DNA of 5,111 nucleotides from Leptolyngbya sp. SIO4C5 (GTDB lineage: Bacteria > Cyanobacteriota > Cyanobacteriia > Phormidesmidales > Phormidesmidaceae). A program made the translations under genes and the position numbers. The notes beneath the pieces are model-generated. The model had not been told where the DNA came from, did no database searches, and saw only the letters and a list, made by a program, of their open reading frames with translations. Shown here piece after piece: positions 5,066 to 5,111 of the stretch (the first letter of the stretch is position 1; the number at the start of each line of letters is the position of its first letter). The stretch is taken from assembly GCA_010671965.1 (NCBI GenBank), contig JAAHIC010000385.1:1-5111 (forward strand), read 5' to 3'.

Positions 5066-5111
5066 ATGAAACACTTTTCTATCAGTTCAGCCATTGGTCA
5101 TCGTATTCGTC
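5066..5111 (+). CDS. 5' end of an unidentified gene (cut by window edge)
   Basis: Only the first 15 codons are present, reading MKHFSISSAIGHRIR and open to the window edge. The start is supported by a strong AGGAG six bases upstream and by the non-coding, structure-rich sequence before it. The gene is divergent from the desulfurase. The fragment has a basic, serine-containing start without an obvious signal peptide, and I do not recognise the protein. Its unusually long and structured upstream region suggests it may be regulated. Confidence 0.6.
   Translation, partial: MKHFSISSAIGHRIR

Overview
The window is chromosomal cyanobacterial DNA. The clearest sign is the HIP1 octamer GCGATCGC, present at 15 positions (about one per 340 bases), together with high-GC genes of cyanobacterial type. 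The GC content and gene style would suit a Leptolyngbya/Nodosilinea-like lineage, but that genus-level guess is weak. No mobile element, CRISPR array, tRNA or rRNA was seen.

Layout. A complete yajQ-family gene (15-506, +) runs tail-to-tail into a block of four minus-strand genes, overlapping the last one by 14 bases. In transcription order the block is a group I (IscS/NifS-type) cysteine desulfurase (4317-3148), a sodium:solute symporter-family permease (3076-1265), a 73-residue single-pass membrane protein (1216-995) and a GNAT N-acetyltransferase (984-493). Gaps within the block are 71, 48 and 10 bases, with no visible terminator in them. The last three could be co-transcribed, possibly with the desulfurase as well. 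The four proteins do not form an obvious pathway.

The 748 bases from 4318 to 5065 lie between the desulfurase and a divergent plus-strand gene whose first 15 codons begin at 5066. This region holds no convincing protein gene but is rich in symmetric sequence. It contains: a 13-bp palindrome just upstream of the desulfurase; a good factor-independent terminator facing the desulfurase with no gene upstream of it; a cluster of GTGAC words with a perfect palindrome and a CRP-like site; two tandem hairpins with identical TGA loops followed by a T6 run; and several inverted repeats in front of the gene at 5066.

The coding part is ordinary cyanobacterial housekeeping and accessory content. The best candidate for something undescribed is the orphan terminator and the leader or small RNA it implies (about 4422-4550, minus strand). 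All RNA-structure proposals here are hand-made pairings and have not been computed.
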